Of a DNA stretch of 33,819 nucleotides, positions 1 through 7,118 are shown piece by piece. A model generated the notes under the pieces. The model made no database searches and was not told where the DNA came from. It saw only the letters and a program-made list of their open reading frames with translations. Made by a program: the position numbers and the translations under genes. The DNA is from Planctomycetota bacterium (lineage in GTDB: Bacteria; Planctomycetota; Planctomycetia; Pirellulales; Pirellulaceae): assembly GCA_029259935.1 (NCBI GenBank), contig JAJDEH010000078.1:1-33819 (forward strand), given 5' to 3'. Position 1 is the stretch's first letter; every line of letters starts with the position of its first letter.

Positions 1-225
1 TGCCACGCGAACTGGAACTGTGATAACTCCAATCTCGCGAAGGATGCCTCTTTCTCAAATACCACTTCCAAACTCCGCCTACATTCCAGCAACCTGAACG
101 GCCAAAAACGCCAAAAAACTGACCCCACAGGGATCACACTCGTGCAAGCGTTGTCGGAGTTGTTCGACATGAAAGCCAACATTTCGACATTGCCCAAGCA
201 AGCGCTGTTCGATCCTCTGAAGTGA
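1..225 (+). CDS. possible C-terminal tail of an unrecognised protein (5' end outside window)
   Basis: Frame 1 is open from the first base of the window to a TGA at 223-225, giving 74 residues that end in LPKQALFDPLK. No domain is recognisable. The first half is rich in Asn and Ser, and a second frame is also open up to base 97, so the reading frame is not certain. The next ORF lies in the same frame 48 bases further on. It could be the end of a larger gene whose partner is the downstream protein, or simply non-coding sequence. Confidence is low because only 75 codons are visible. Confidence 0.3.
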   Translation, partial: CHANWNCDNSNLAKDASFSNTTSKLRLHSSNLNGQKRQKTDPTGITLVQALSELFDMKANISTLPKQALFDPLK

Positions 226-273
226 AGCGTAATTACAGGTTATGAGTACATCGCAGTTAGTCGGAGAATATTC

Positions 274-753
274 GTGCAGCCTGTTCTTGTAGAAGATCTT
301 GTTCTGCCGACTCTTTTAGTTGAACTAGTAGATTCTGGTCGGTGGAAACAGCCAAGCGATTCGGTCATTGAGGCGAAAATACCGATCTTAGATGGTCCGA
401 TTGACTTCCTACTGGAACTTGAAGCCATTCGGGAAAATTCCCCTGTCACGGCTGCTGTGAGGTTACGAGAAGTGGATGATCCAATATTTCTCGAAATGCT
501 AAAAGAAGAAAATGACGATGTCAAAGTCAGTTTTCAACGTCATGAGAAACCCGACCTTCCCTGGTTGGACGCGACTCTTGCCGTTTGTCTCGCCGAAAAC
601 AGACATCATGGGGATGACCTCATGCTTGCCCTAGACTATCGCAAAACCATGGATTCACCCAGGGTTGTCGCCAATGAGCGGACGCCAGACGAAATGTGGA
701 GAGAAGTATTTAGCAGCTTCGAGGAATTGGCAGTAGCTCTCGAGTTGGTGTAA
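274..753 (+). CDS. hypothetical acidic protein, about 159 aa
   Basis: This is an unrecognised protein with a composition typical of a folded cytosolic protein. It is acidic, with scattered Leu/Val/Ile and Trp-containing segments such as KPDLPWLDATLAVCLAEN, and has no signal peptide or membrane segment. The start is assigned to GTG 274, but the frame stays open back to the TGA at 223-225 with no ATG, GTG or TTG before 274 and no clear ribosome binding site. The true start is therefore doubtful. The size, acidity and position behind another same-frame tail resemble immunity proteins of polymorphic toxin loci, but that is only a guess. No family is claimed. Confidence 0.6.
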   Translation: MQPVLVEDLVLPTLLVELVDSGRWKQPSDSVIEAKIPILDGPIDFLLELEAIRENSPVTAAVRLREVDDPIFLEMLKEENDDVKVSFQRHEKPDLPWLDATLAVCLAENRHHGDDLMLALDYRKTMDSPRVVANERTPDEMWREVFSSFEELAVALELV

Positions 754-1071
754 TTTAAGGACTTGAATATTGATCGTAAAAAGGGCTGCAAACCGCAAGA
801 AGCGACTCTCCGCGCCCGCCACTGGCAGCAAGGCATCACCTCCAGCCTTTCAGTGAGTCGCATCGCTCGGCACTCGCTCTTATCGTTCGTCTCGTGTCTC
901 CGCGATTGCAGCCGCCCGTGCGCCATTATCAGTAGAAAGCGGATGCTTCAGCGGAACCAGCGTTGCCTGTTGGCATTCCGTCCAGCGGTTTTTTGCTGGT
1001 GGCTAATCGTCCAATGTCGCGATAGAATCGAGTGCGGGCTCTTCTAGTGAGATAACCGGACAACGCGCAGT
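754..1071 (+). other. intergenic stretch without a supported gene
   Basis: This is a 318-base gap. The short open frames in both directions have odd composition and no ribosome binding site. No RNA gene, terminator or promoter could be supported. A weak inverted pair, GGCTGCAA near 784 and TTGCAGCC near 906, is too short to call. Confidence 0.4.
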
Positions 1072-2073
1072 ATGACCATTTCCTTTGCTTGCCAATGCGG
1101 ACGGCGCTTCTCGACTGGCGAAGAATTTGCAGGAAAGACGGTTTATTGCAAAAGCTGCGGAAGTCGATTGTTGATTCCCGGCAATCAACAACAAGCCCTG
1201 TCGGTTAGCAAAGACGCCCCGGTGCAACCCATCCAACCGCCGCAGGCGTTTCCCGTGGTGATGGCCGAAATTGTGGAGTCCGACGAAGTCGTGAACGCTG
1301 ACCCAAGCCACGTGGTGGCGGAACTGGTCGAGGCACAACCGGTTGTGCATGGCGCCTCCGAAATCGGAATTCAAAAGCCATACCCGAAGGGCCCAATTCT
1401 ATCATCCAAGCGTATACGGCTTTGGGTGAGGGGCGCGGTCGCGGGACTGTTGCTGGTCACCCTCTCTCTGCTCTGTTGGCGTTTGAGCTTGGAACGGCAC
1501 GAGTATATGCAAGGTGCCGGCTATTGGGACGACAACTACCATCCTCACGTATTGAAGACGTTGTTTTGCGGCATTTTCTGGACCGCCATGGGGTTTGCGA
1601 TCATTTACCTGACTCGCCACGCTTGGGACCTGATGAAGTGGCAACCTTGGACCTGGAAGGCACTCTGGCTGTTCGGCGAGAGGGCCCAGAAATTCGCTTC
1701 ATATTTTGGCGGCGTCCTCTTCATCGTGATGTTCGGCCTGATGACGATGATTGCCTATGTGGGCCTCTTCGTGCCGAGCGAACTCGTATTGAACTACGAC
1801 GAAGAAGACATGCGGAAGATAAATCCGGACCGCATGCGGGTTGGGCTCCCACATACGGTGGAGCGTGAGCAAGGCCCATCACCCACGCCCCCGGTTTCAC
1901 GGCCAGATCCCGTGAACCAATCCGACGATCAAGGGACAACTTCGCTGCTGGTTCCACTGCCAAATCCGCGTAACCGATCCAGCGACGACGGCCGATCCGC
2001 GCCCGTACTCAGCCCCCATCATCGCTTGACGCTCGATATTCTGGCGGGGCGAAAAGGGCCACCCATAGTTTGA
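1072..2073 (+). CDS. zinc-ribbon membrane protein, hypothetical
   Basis: This 333-aa protein begins with a small zinc ribbon: Cys7 and Cys9 (CQCG), then Cys26 and Cys29 (CKSCG) after the segment EEFAGKTVYC. That layout is common at the N-terminus of planctomycete proteins. A variable linker follows, then three hydrophobic segments at about residues 118-140, 160-185 and 208-234. The C-terminal tail is Pro/Ser/Arg-rich and probably disordered. The start is ATG 1072 and only a weak purine stretch precedes it. The final codons and the stop lie inside the first copy of a direct repeat that recurs about 118 bases downstream, so the tail may have been reshaped by that repeat. The function is unknown; a membrane protein that binds a partner or nucleic acid through the ribbon is possible. 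Confidence 0.82.
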   Translation: MTISFACQCGRRFSTGEEFAGKTVYCKSCGSRLLIPGNQQQALSVSKDAPVQPIQPPQAFPVVMAEIVESDEVVNADPSHVVAELVEAQPVVHGASEIGIQKPYPKGPILSSKRIRLWVRGAVAGLLLVTLSLLCWRLSLERHEYMQGAGYWDDNYHPHVLKTLFCGIFWTAMGFAIIYLTRHAWDLMKWQPWTWKALWLFGERAQKFASYFGGVLFIVMFGLMTMIAYVGLFVPSELVLNYDEEDMRKINPDRMRVGLPHTVEREQGPSPTPPVSRPDPVNQSDDQGTTSLLVPLPNPRNRSSDDGRSAPVLSPHHRLTLDILAGRKGPPIV

Positions 2074-2225
2074 TTCATAATTTGGTTGCAATCCATCAGG
2101 GCACGTAGTCAGGCCGCCTAGCTGGCGATCAATCGGGGGAACCATGCGGCCAGGGCGGAAAGGGCCACCACCCGGGCCACCCATAATTTGATTGCAATCC
2201 ATCAGGGCACGAAGCTGGCGATCAG
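2056..2225 (+). repeat. imperfect direct repeat, two copies
   Basis: Copy 1 runs about 2056-2131 and copy 2 about 2174-2225. Both contain GGGCCACCCATA, then TTTGATT, then TTGCAATCCATCAGGGCACG (GATTGCAATCC in copy 2), and end in AGCTGGCGATCA. Copy 1 has two extra segments: a 12-base tandem duplication (CATAGTTTGATT / CATAATTTGGTT) and a TAGTCAGGCCGCC stretch before AGCTGGCGATCA. The stop codon of the zinc-ribbon gene lies in copy 1. Confidence 0.75.
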
Positions 2226-3152
2226 ATCTTTTGGAGACGCTGTTCTAAAAATACAGTCTGGCCGCCTAAACCACGGGGTCCCGCGGACGAACCGGCCGAC
2301 AAGAGCTAACCGCCAAGCGCTAACAGCTAACCGCCGATGTTCCCTGGTGTTCGTGCGATCGCGGTGAAACTGAACCGGCCGTATGGGTTTCAGAAGCCCA
2401 AAGCGACGAGATCCGGAAGGAAGAATGTGAAAGCCGCAAGGTGAAAAGAAAAGTGAAGTGGCACTCCCCGGCTACGCCGACGCTCCCGGAGGGAGGGTGA
2501 AATACGTCCTTCAAACTAACGGTGTACCGATTGCAATGGAGTTTGTAAAATGAAGGAATGAACGGTGGAGGTTTGTTTCTTCACCGGGCGGCTGGTGCCC
2601 CTGTTGCTCTTGGGTGCCTGGGGCGTTAACCGATTGGTTCGCGCTCAGCGTACGTCCGGAGCGTGCTGGACCATTGCAAAATGGTTGTGCGATTGCAAAC
2701 GTTTTTGCAGTCGTTGGGCAGCGGACCAGCGGGGCGGCTTGGCCGTTAACCTGTTAGGGCAGTTTCTTTTAAGGAAGTACCGTGAAGAAATTACTGGGGG
2801 ATGTTTGGCGATGGGCGTATGTTACACATGGCGAAGTGCGCCGCTTTGGGTTGGCCGTTCACCGCCGCCGACGCGGACACGAATGTTTTCTTGGCTGGCG
2901 GTCGAACTTTTGCCAATTTTCGCGGGAAATAATCCACTAATCGGCGATCGAACCCGGCACTAGCCGGTTTGCCGTTTGCTTCCCTACAATACAGGTAGGG
3001 GCAGTGACGCCGGGGACGCGGCTGGGGCCGAGCGATAGCTCGAAGTGGTCTAAGGCACGGCCTCGCCAGCAAGTTGTAGCTAGACGGGTTTGTCCTTGAT
3101 ACGCTATAGCAGTTTCGCACCCCGCCCACAAAACCAATCCAGGAGAATAGAA
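2074..3152 (+). other. long intergenic region with small repeats, no convincing gene
   Basis: This is about 1.08 kb between two plus-strand genes. It holds most of the direct repeat described at 2056-2225, a 10-base direct repeat GCTAACCGCC at 2305-2314 and 2326-2335, a short palindrome CTCCCGGAGGGAG near 2484, and a perfect 14-base hairpin CGAGC-GATA-GCTCG at 3029-3042. Longer open frames in this stretch, for example 2565-2963, show no domain and an implausible composition. One 52-codon frame with a ribosome binding site is listed separately. Confidence 0.5.
2782..2940 (+). CDS. possible small basic protein, 52 aa
   Basis: A GTG at 2782 is preceded by AAGGA at 2771-2775, six bases upstream. 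The frame reads MKKLLGDVWRWAYVTHGEVR and continues with an Arg-rich stretch to a TAA at 2938-2940. The ribosome binding site and the Trp-rich start look protein-like. No homologue is recognised and the length is within chance expectation. A competing frame (2565-2963) overlaps it. This is a candidate only. Confidence 0.25.
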   Translation: MKKLLGDVWRWAYVTHGEVRRFGLAVHRRRRGHECFLGWRSNFCQFSREIIH

Positions 3153-4274
3153 ATGATGGCTTGTTGTCGATTGCTCGTGATCAGCGCGGTTTGGATCAGT
3201 TTGACTTCGGTGACATGGGGTGCCGTCCTCAAGGATACCGAGACGGGGAAGCCGGATATTCAGTCGATCAACGCGATCAGCTTTGCGGATGAAGGCGTCC
3301 TGCTGATCGGCGACGGACGTGGTTCCCAGATCTTTGCCATTCAAACGGGCGATACGTCGGCCAAGGGCGGACTGCAAAAAGCAATTCCCGCGATCGATGC
3401 CAAAATGGCCGCCCACCTGGGCGCGAAGGCCGACGGGATCGAGATCATCGACATGGCGGTCAATCCGGCTTCGGGTACGGCCTACTTCGCCGTTCGCAAA
3501 CAGGACGACAAGAGTAATGTTCTGCTAACGGTCGATGGCAAGGGAGAGATCGGCGAATTTGAACTCGACGAAGTTACCTATGCTCGTATCAAGCTTTCGG
3601 CTGGAAAGGTCAAGATCAGCAACATTACCGATGTGGCCTGGGCCGACAATCAAATCGTGGCCGCGGGACGTGGCAACGAGACGTTCGCCTCCAAAATCTT
3701 CAGCATCGACGCACCGCTTTCCCACGACGCGGCCGGTGCCTTGTACAGCGCGGAAACTTATCATGTATCGCATGGCAAGTGGGAAACGAAGGCACCGATG
3801 AGTGTGCTGATCCCGCTAAAAGAAGACGGCAAGTCTTACGTGATCGGCGCTTTTAGCTGCACGCCGGTCGTCAAGTATCCTCTCGACGATATCCAACCGG
3901 GAGCCAAGGTGAAGGGTGTCAGCGTGATCGAATTGGGCTCGGGCAACCGGCCGCTCGATATGTTCGTGTACCAAAAGGACGGCAAGCCGTATGTGCTGAC
4001 CAACACGTTTCGTTTTCACCACGAGAAGCGGCCCTTCGGCCCCAGTCCCTATTGGACGGTGAAGTTCGAGCAAAGTTTGCTGGCCGAGAACGCGGAGATC
4101 AATGAAAAAGCCGTGCGTCGGCTCGGTAAGGGCTCCAAGCCCGCCACGCCCAAGATCGAGATGGTTGAGGCTTACCATGGCGTGATGCAAATGGACCGGC
4201 TCGACGAAAAGCGGGCATTGGCATTGCGACAGGGCGAAGACGGAGTGAGCCTGGAACCGCTCGCGCTTCCCTAA
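3153..4274 (+). CDS. secreted protein, probable beta-propeller-like, unknown function
   Basis: This 373-aa protein starts with a signal peptide (MMACCRLLVISAVWISLTS, cleavage near residue 23-25). The start at ATG 3153 is chosen because AGGAG lies at 3141-3145, seven bases upstream. The frame extends upstream to 3090 but has no binding site there. The mature part alternates short beta-type segments and turns (ISFADEGVLLIGDGRGSQIF, ITDVAWADNQIVAAGRGN, SYVIGAFSCTPVVKYPLDD), which suggests a propeller fold. No catalytic motif or named domain is recognised. The next gene starts 32 bases downstream on the same strand and encodes another exported protein, so the pair is probably co-transcribed. It probably acts in the periplasm or at the cell surface. 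Confidence 0.82.
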   Translation: MMACCRLLVISAVWISLTSVTWGAVLKDTETGKPDIQSINAISFADEGVLLIGDGRGSQIFAIQTGDTSAKGGLQKAIPAIDAKMAAHLGAKADGIEIIDMAVNPASGTAYFAVRKQDDKSNVLLTVDGKGEIGEFELDEVTYARIKLSAGKVKISNITDVAWADNQIVAAGRGNETFASKIFSIDAPLSHDAAGALYSAETYHVSHGKWETKAPMSVLIPLKEDGKSYVIGAFSCTPVVKYPLDDIQPGAKVKGVSVIELGSGNRPLDMFVYQKDGKPYVLTNTFRFHHEKRPFGPSPYWTVKFEQSLLAENAEINEKAVRRLGKGSKPATPKIEMVEAYHGVMQMDRLDEKRALALRQGEDGVSLEPLALP

Positions 4275-4306
4275 GTACTGACCCAAGCCGGTTATTGGAA
4301 TCGCTC

Positions 4307-5404
4307 ATGTTTGCTGCTGCTTTGTTGATTGCGTCGGCAACCGCCGGCGGAGGAGATTTCGCCGTCCGCATTGAGGCGTTGGACGATCCCACTCGGGTGA
4401 AGGTCAGTGCCCCGTTGCCTACCCGCGCATGGGAGAAGTTGCCGCAAGGTTCATTCAAACAAAGCGAACTGAAGCATACGCTGCGATTCTGCCTTGTCGA
4501 CGAAAACGGCGAGCCGGGACCGGCGATGTTCGGCAAGTACCAACGGCAAGGCGATGCGCTGGTGTTTGTTCCTCGCTATCGGCTCGGGCACGAAAATCTC
4601 TACCGAGCGATTCTGAAGTTGCCGTCGGGCCGGCAGGTAACACGGGATTATCGAGTGCCTGCTCGAAAGCCCTCAAGCCGAGCAGTCGTCGAGCGAATTT
4701 ATCCCACCAGCGAAGTGCTGCCGGCGAACCTGCTGAAGTTCTACATTCACTTCTCGAAACCGATGCGTGAGGGCCGCGAGATATTTCAACATCTGCGGTT
4801 GCTCGATTCCGCAGGCAAAGAGATAGCCGATCCCTGGCGCAGAACCGAGCTTTGGACGCCGGATGCGCGGCGGTTCACGCTGTGGATTCATCCTGGGCGA
4901 GTGAAGCAAGGAGTCAACCTGCGCGAGGATGAAGGCCCGGTGCTGGTCCCCAACCAACAATACACGCTGGTTGTTAGCGGCGAGTTGCGAGACGCGGAAG
5001 GCCAGTTGGTGGGAACCGATTTCAAAAAGAGTTTTCGCACGGTTGAGGAAGACCACGCCCGGCCGCTACCTCAAAACTGGAAGGTGCGCCGTCCGCAAGC
5101 AGGTTCCCGCGATCCCCTGGTTTTGGAATTCGGTGAAGGGCTCGACCAACCGATGCTATTTCGGCTGGTCGAAGTTCACGACCGCCGTGGCACGATGGTG
5201 CCAGGAAGAGTGGCTCTTGAAAAGAAAGAAACACGTTGGACGTTTCGACCTCAGGAAGTTTGGACCGACGACGATTATCAGATTGTGGTCAATGAACTTC
5301 TAGAGGATTTGGCTGGCAACACACCGATCCGCGCATTCGACACCGACTTGAAGGAGCCGCCCGGCGTTAAAGCGCGACTAGCGATTCCCTTTCGGGCAAA
5401 GTGA
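4307..5404 (+). CDS. secreted protein with SbsA-type bacterial Ig-like segments
   Basis: This 365-aa protein has a short hydrophobic leader (MFAAALLIASATAG) compatible with export. Residues of about 130-230 show the hallmark of SbsA Ig-like (Big_5) domains: VERIYPTSEVLPANLLKFYI, then HFSKPM, then TLVVSGELRDAEGQLVG. A second, more divergent unit follows (PLVLEFGEGLDQPML, then WTFRPQEVWTDDDYQIVVNE, then LEDLAGN). Such domains are structural or adhesive and carry no active site. The start is uncertain: ATG 4307 gives a reasonable leader, while TTG 4295 is in frame and adds four residues; neither has a strong ribosome binding site. It lies 32 bases after the propeller-like gene. Paired hairpins directly follow its stop codon. 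Confidence 0.82.
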   Translation: MFAAALLIASATAGGGDFAVRIEALDDPTRVKVSAPLPTRAWEKLPQGSFKQSELKHTLRFCLVDENGEPGPAMFGKYQRQGDALVFVPRYRLGHENLYRAILKLPSGRQVTRDYRVPARKPSSRAVVERIYPTSEVLPANLLKFYIHFSKPMREGREIFQHLRLLDSAGKEIADPWRRTELWTPDARRFTLWIHPGRVKQGVNLREDEGPVLVPNQQYTLVVSGELRDAEGQLVGTDFKKSFRTVEEDHARPLPQNWKVRRPQAGSRDPLVLEFGEGLDQPMLFRLVEVHDRRGTMVPGRVALEKKETRWTFRPQEVWTDDDYQIVVNELLEDLAGNTPIRAFDTDLKEPPGVKARLAIPFRAK

Positions 5405-5461
5405 TCGTCGCTGATCACTTCGCGACCAGAACGTTTCCGTTTGTTCACGGAGTGAACAACG
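5399..5461. terminator. paired hairpins between convergent genes
   Basis: Hairpin 1 has an 8-base perfect stem AAGTGATC / GATCACTT (5399-5406 and 5413-5420) and overlaps the stop codon of the Ig-like protein gene. Hairpin 2 spans 5438-5461, with GTTCAC / GTGAAC and flanking CGTT / AACG pairs around a GGA loop. It lies directly behind the minus-strand gene that ends at 5463. Neither hairpin has a good T-run, so this is a candidate bidirectional terminator and not a classical one. Confidence 0.4.
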
Positions 5462-5462
5462 A

Positions 5463-5945
5463 CTAAAAAATTCCCGTTTGGCGCAGCAGTGCCAAACCTG
5501 CTGCCGCGAAATAGAATGCAAAGGCCGTGCCCCACGCGATTCGAAGTGTTCGCGATTGGGGCGGAAAAGTTAGCAGCACTAACATGCAGACCGCCATCAT
5601 CAGGCCCACCACGCCTACGTAAGCCTGCAACGGAAACCACGTCAAGGTGCCAAACCCGAGGGCCAGAAACGTCGTTACCCCGAGCAGTTCCCGTAACGAA
5701 AATCGCTTCTGCTCGCGGTGGGCGATGGTCTGCTCGATTTGCTGGCGGTCGCAATCAGGCAGCGGCAATTTGGGAGGATGGTCCTGCTCCAGTTCACGCA
5801 ACACGAACTCGTCACTCTTCTCCGCCGGAGCCAGTCGAAACTCGTCATCCGCGTTTGTCTTGAGAGCCGGCCCGGGGTTCACGACCACCGGCCCGCCGTC
5901 CGTGGGCAACGGCTTTTCAAAGTCGCGATACTTGCTTCTGGCCAT
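5463..5945 (-). CDS. hypothetical membrane protein with three TM segments
   Basis: This 160-aa protein has a soluble, charged N-terminal half of about 85 residues. Three hydrophobic segments follow: LLGVTTFLALGFGTLTWF, AYVGVVGLMMAVCMLVLLTF and TAFAFYFAAAGLALL. No domain is recognised. Its ATG overlaps the TAA of the upstream DUF1080 gene by one base (TAATG), so it is very likely translated by coupling to that gene. It may be a local membrane partner or may simply share the transcript. The gene ends at a strong hairpin just before the convergent Ig-like protein gene. Confidence 0.8.
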   Translation of the reverse strand: MARSKYRDFEKPLPTDGGPVVVNPGPALKTNADDEFRLAPAEKSDEFVLRELEQDHPPKLPLPDCDRQQIEQTIAHREQKRFSLRELLGVTTFLALGFGTLTWFPLQAYVGVVGLMMAVCMLVLLTFPPQSRTLRIAWGTAFAFYFAAAGLALLRQTGIF

Positions 5946-6943
5946 TATTTTTCTTCAACAACCCAGATGTTGCGATAACGAACCGGGCAGCCATGGTTTT
6001 GCACGAACACCGGACCAGGGCTGGGACCGGGACGGGACGGTGCCGCCGTGGTACTCCGCTCGCCAGGCAATTCGACATTGTCGTGAACCAGCACGCCGTT
6101 GTGACGAACCGTCATGCGCGGATTGGCGATCAATTTTTCGCCTTCGTATTTGGCGGCCGTATATTCGATGTCGTAGGTTTGCCATGTCAAAGGCGGAAAG
6201 CACATGTTCACGTCGGGATCCTTCACCGAGTAAATCCCACCACATTCATTATTCTTACCTTTCAGTCCGAATGAGTCGAGCATTTGGACTTCGTATCGGC
6301 CTTGAACATAAATGCCGCTGTTCCCCCGGCCCTGACCACGGTCTTCGGGCTGATAGGGGAGCAAGAATTCGATGTGTAACTTGTGGCTGCGAAATTTTTT
6401 CTTGCTCGTGGCGGGCGGCATCAGCAGGCCATCTTCAGTCACTTTGGCGCCGGGCCAGTTCTCCAGACTCTGCTTGCCGCTGAACAGTTCGACCGCGCCC
6501 GCGGGCGGTTTTTGTCCAAGCGTGGGACTGACGCGCACGATCCGTTCAATCTTTCCGTCCACTTTACCGTCGGCACCGAGATCGATGTGCAGCACTCCGT
6601 CCTTGATGGTGCCCGACCCGTGCTTGTCCTTGAAGGTGACCGTACCATCCTTGCTCCGTTCGGATTCCACTTGGACGGGGCTTTCGCCGTTCCAGCCCTT
6701 GCCGGGCAACCCGCCGTGGTAGCCGACGCTACGAAACTTGCCGCCGCCTAGGGCGATGACTTGCACGCCGAACACGGCTTTGCCATCGGGCGTCTCGACT
6801 TCGCCGAAGTACTCGCCCTGAACGGTGAAATCGGCATCGGTCTTTTCGGGATCCGTGAACTTGGGACCCGCCAGACTGACCGACGCGGCGAAGGCGGCAA
6901 ACAACAGTGTGGCGGCGGAGAACAGTAGAGCCTTGGATTTCAT
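5945..6943 (-). CDS. secreted DUF1080 (3-keto-disaccharide hydrolase-like) protein
   Basis: This 332-aa exported protein has a signal peptide over residues 1-25 (MKSKALLFSAATLLFAAF). Residues of about 35-140 form a small beta-rich domain of the type often found ahead of DUF1080 in planctomycetes. Residues of about 149-330 form the DUF1080 concanavalin-like sandwich, shown by AVELFSGKQSLENW, RGNSGIYVQGRYEVQMLDSF and the closing PVRYRNIWV. Characterised members of the family hydrolyse 3-keto-disaccharides or act on glycans; the substrate here is unknown. The start is ATG 6943 with AAGGA upstream. A frame extension to 6973 exists but would run through a palindrome and lacks a binding site. The stop overlaps the ATG of the next gene by one base. 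Confidence 0.9.
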   Translation of the reverse strand: MKSKALLFSAATLLFAAFAASVSLAGPKFTDPEKTDADFTVQGEYFGEVETPDGKAVFGVQVIALGGGKFRSVGYHGGLPGKGWNGESPVQVESERSKDGTVTFKDKHGSGTIKDGVLHIDLGADGKVDGKIERIVRVSPTLGQKPPAGAVELFSGKQSLENWPGAKVTEDGLLMPPATSKKKFRSHKLHIEFLLPYQPEDRGQGRGNSGIYVQGRYEVQMLDSFGLKGKNNECGGIYSVKDPDVNMCFPPLTWQTYDIEYTAAKYEGEKLIANPRMTVRHNGVLVHDNVELPGERSTTAAPSRPGPSPGPVFVQNHGCPVRYRNIWVVEEK

Positions 6944-6959
6944 GAATGGGTCCTTAATC

Positions 6960-6980
6960 CTCCCCCATGCCATGGGGGAG
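6960..6980. promoter_or_regulatory. 21-base palindrome in the leader of the DUF1080 gene
   Basis: The arms CTCCCCCATG (6960-6969) and CATGGGGGAG (6971-6980) are perfect inverted copies around a single centre base. The site lies 16 bases upstream of the DUF1080 start codon and 138 bases after the VWA lipoprotein gene. As RNA it would form an 8-pair GC-rich stem with a 5-base loop. It could be an operator, an attenuator or a processing hairpin. No T-run follows it, so it is a poor terminator. Confidence 0.5.
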
Positions 6981-7118
6981 TTCGAGAGGTTCGAGTCGGG
7001 GGCTTCGCAAGCGACTCCGACAGATGCCGTGAGTCACGTTGCCGCAAGAACCAATTCTTTAATGCGGCGACCCGATTTGCAAGTCAAAACAAGCGGTTGG
7101 AAGAAGTTCCAGCGGCGG

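Noticed and set aside
2565..2963. 132-codon plus-strand open frame
   Set aside because: GTG start without a ribosome binding site, Cys/Trp-rich composition unlike neighbours, no domain, and it runs through short repeat-like DNA.
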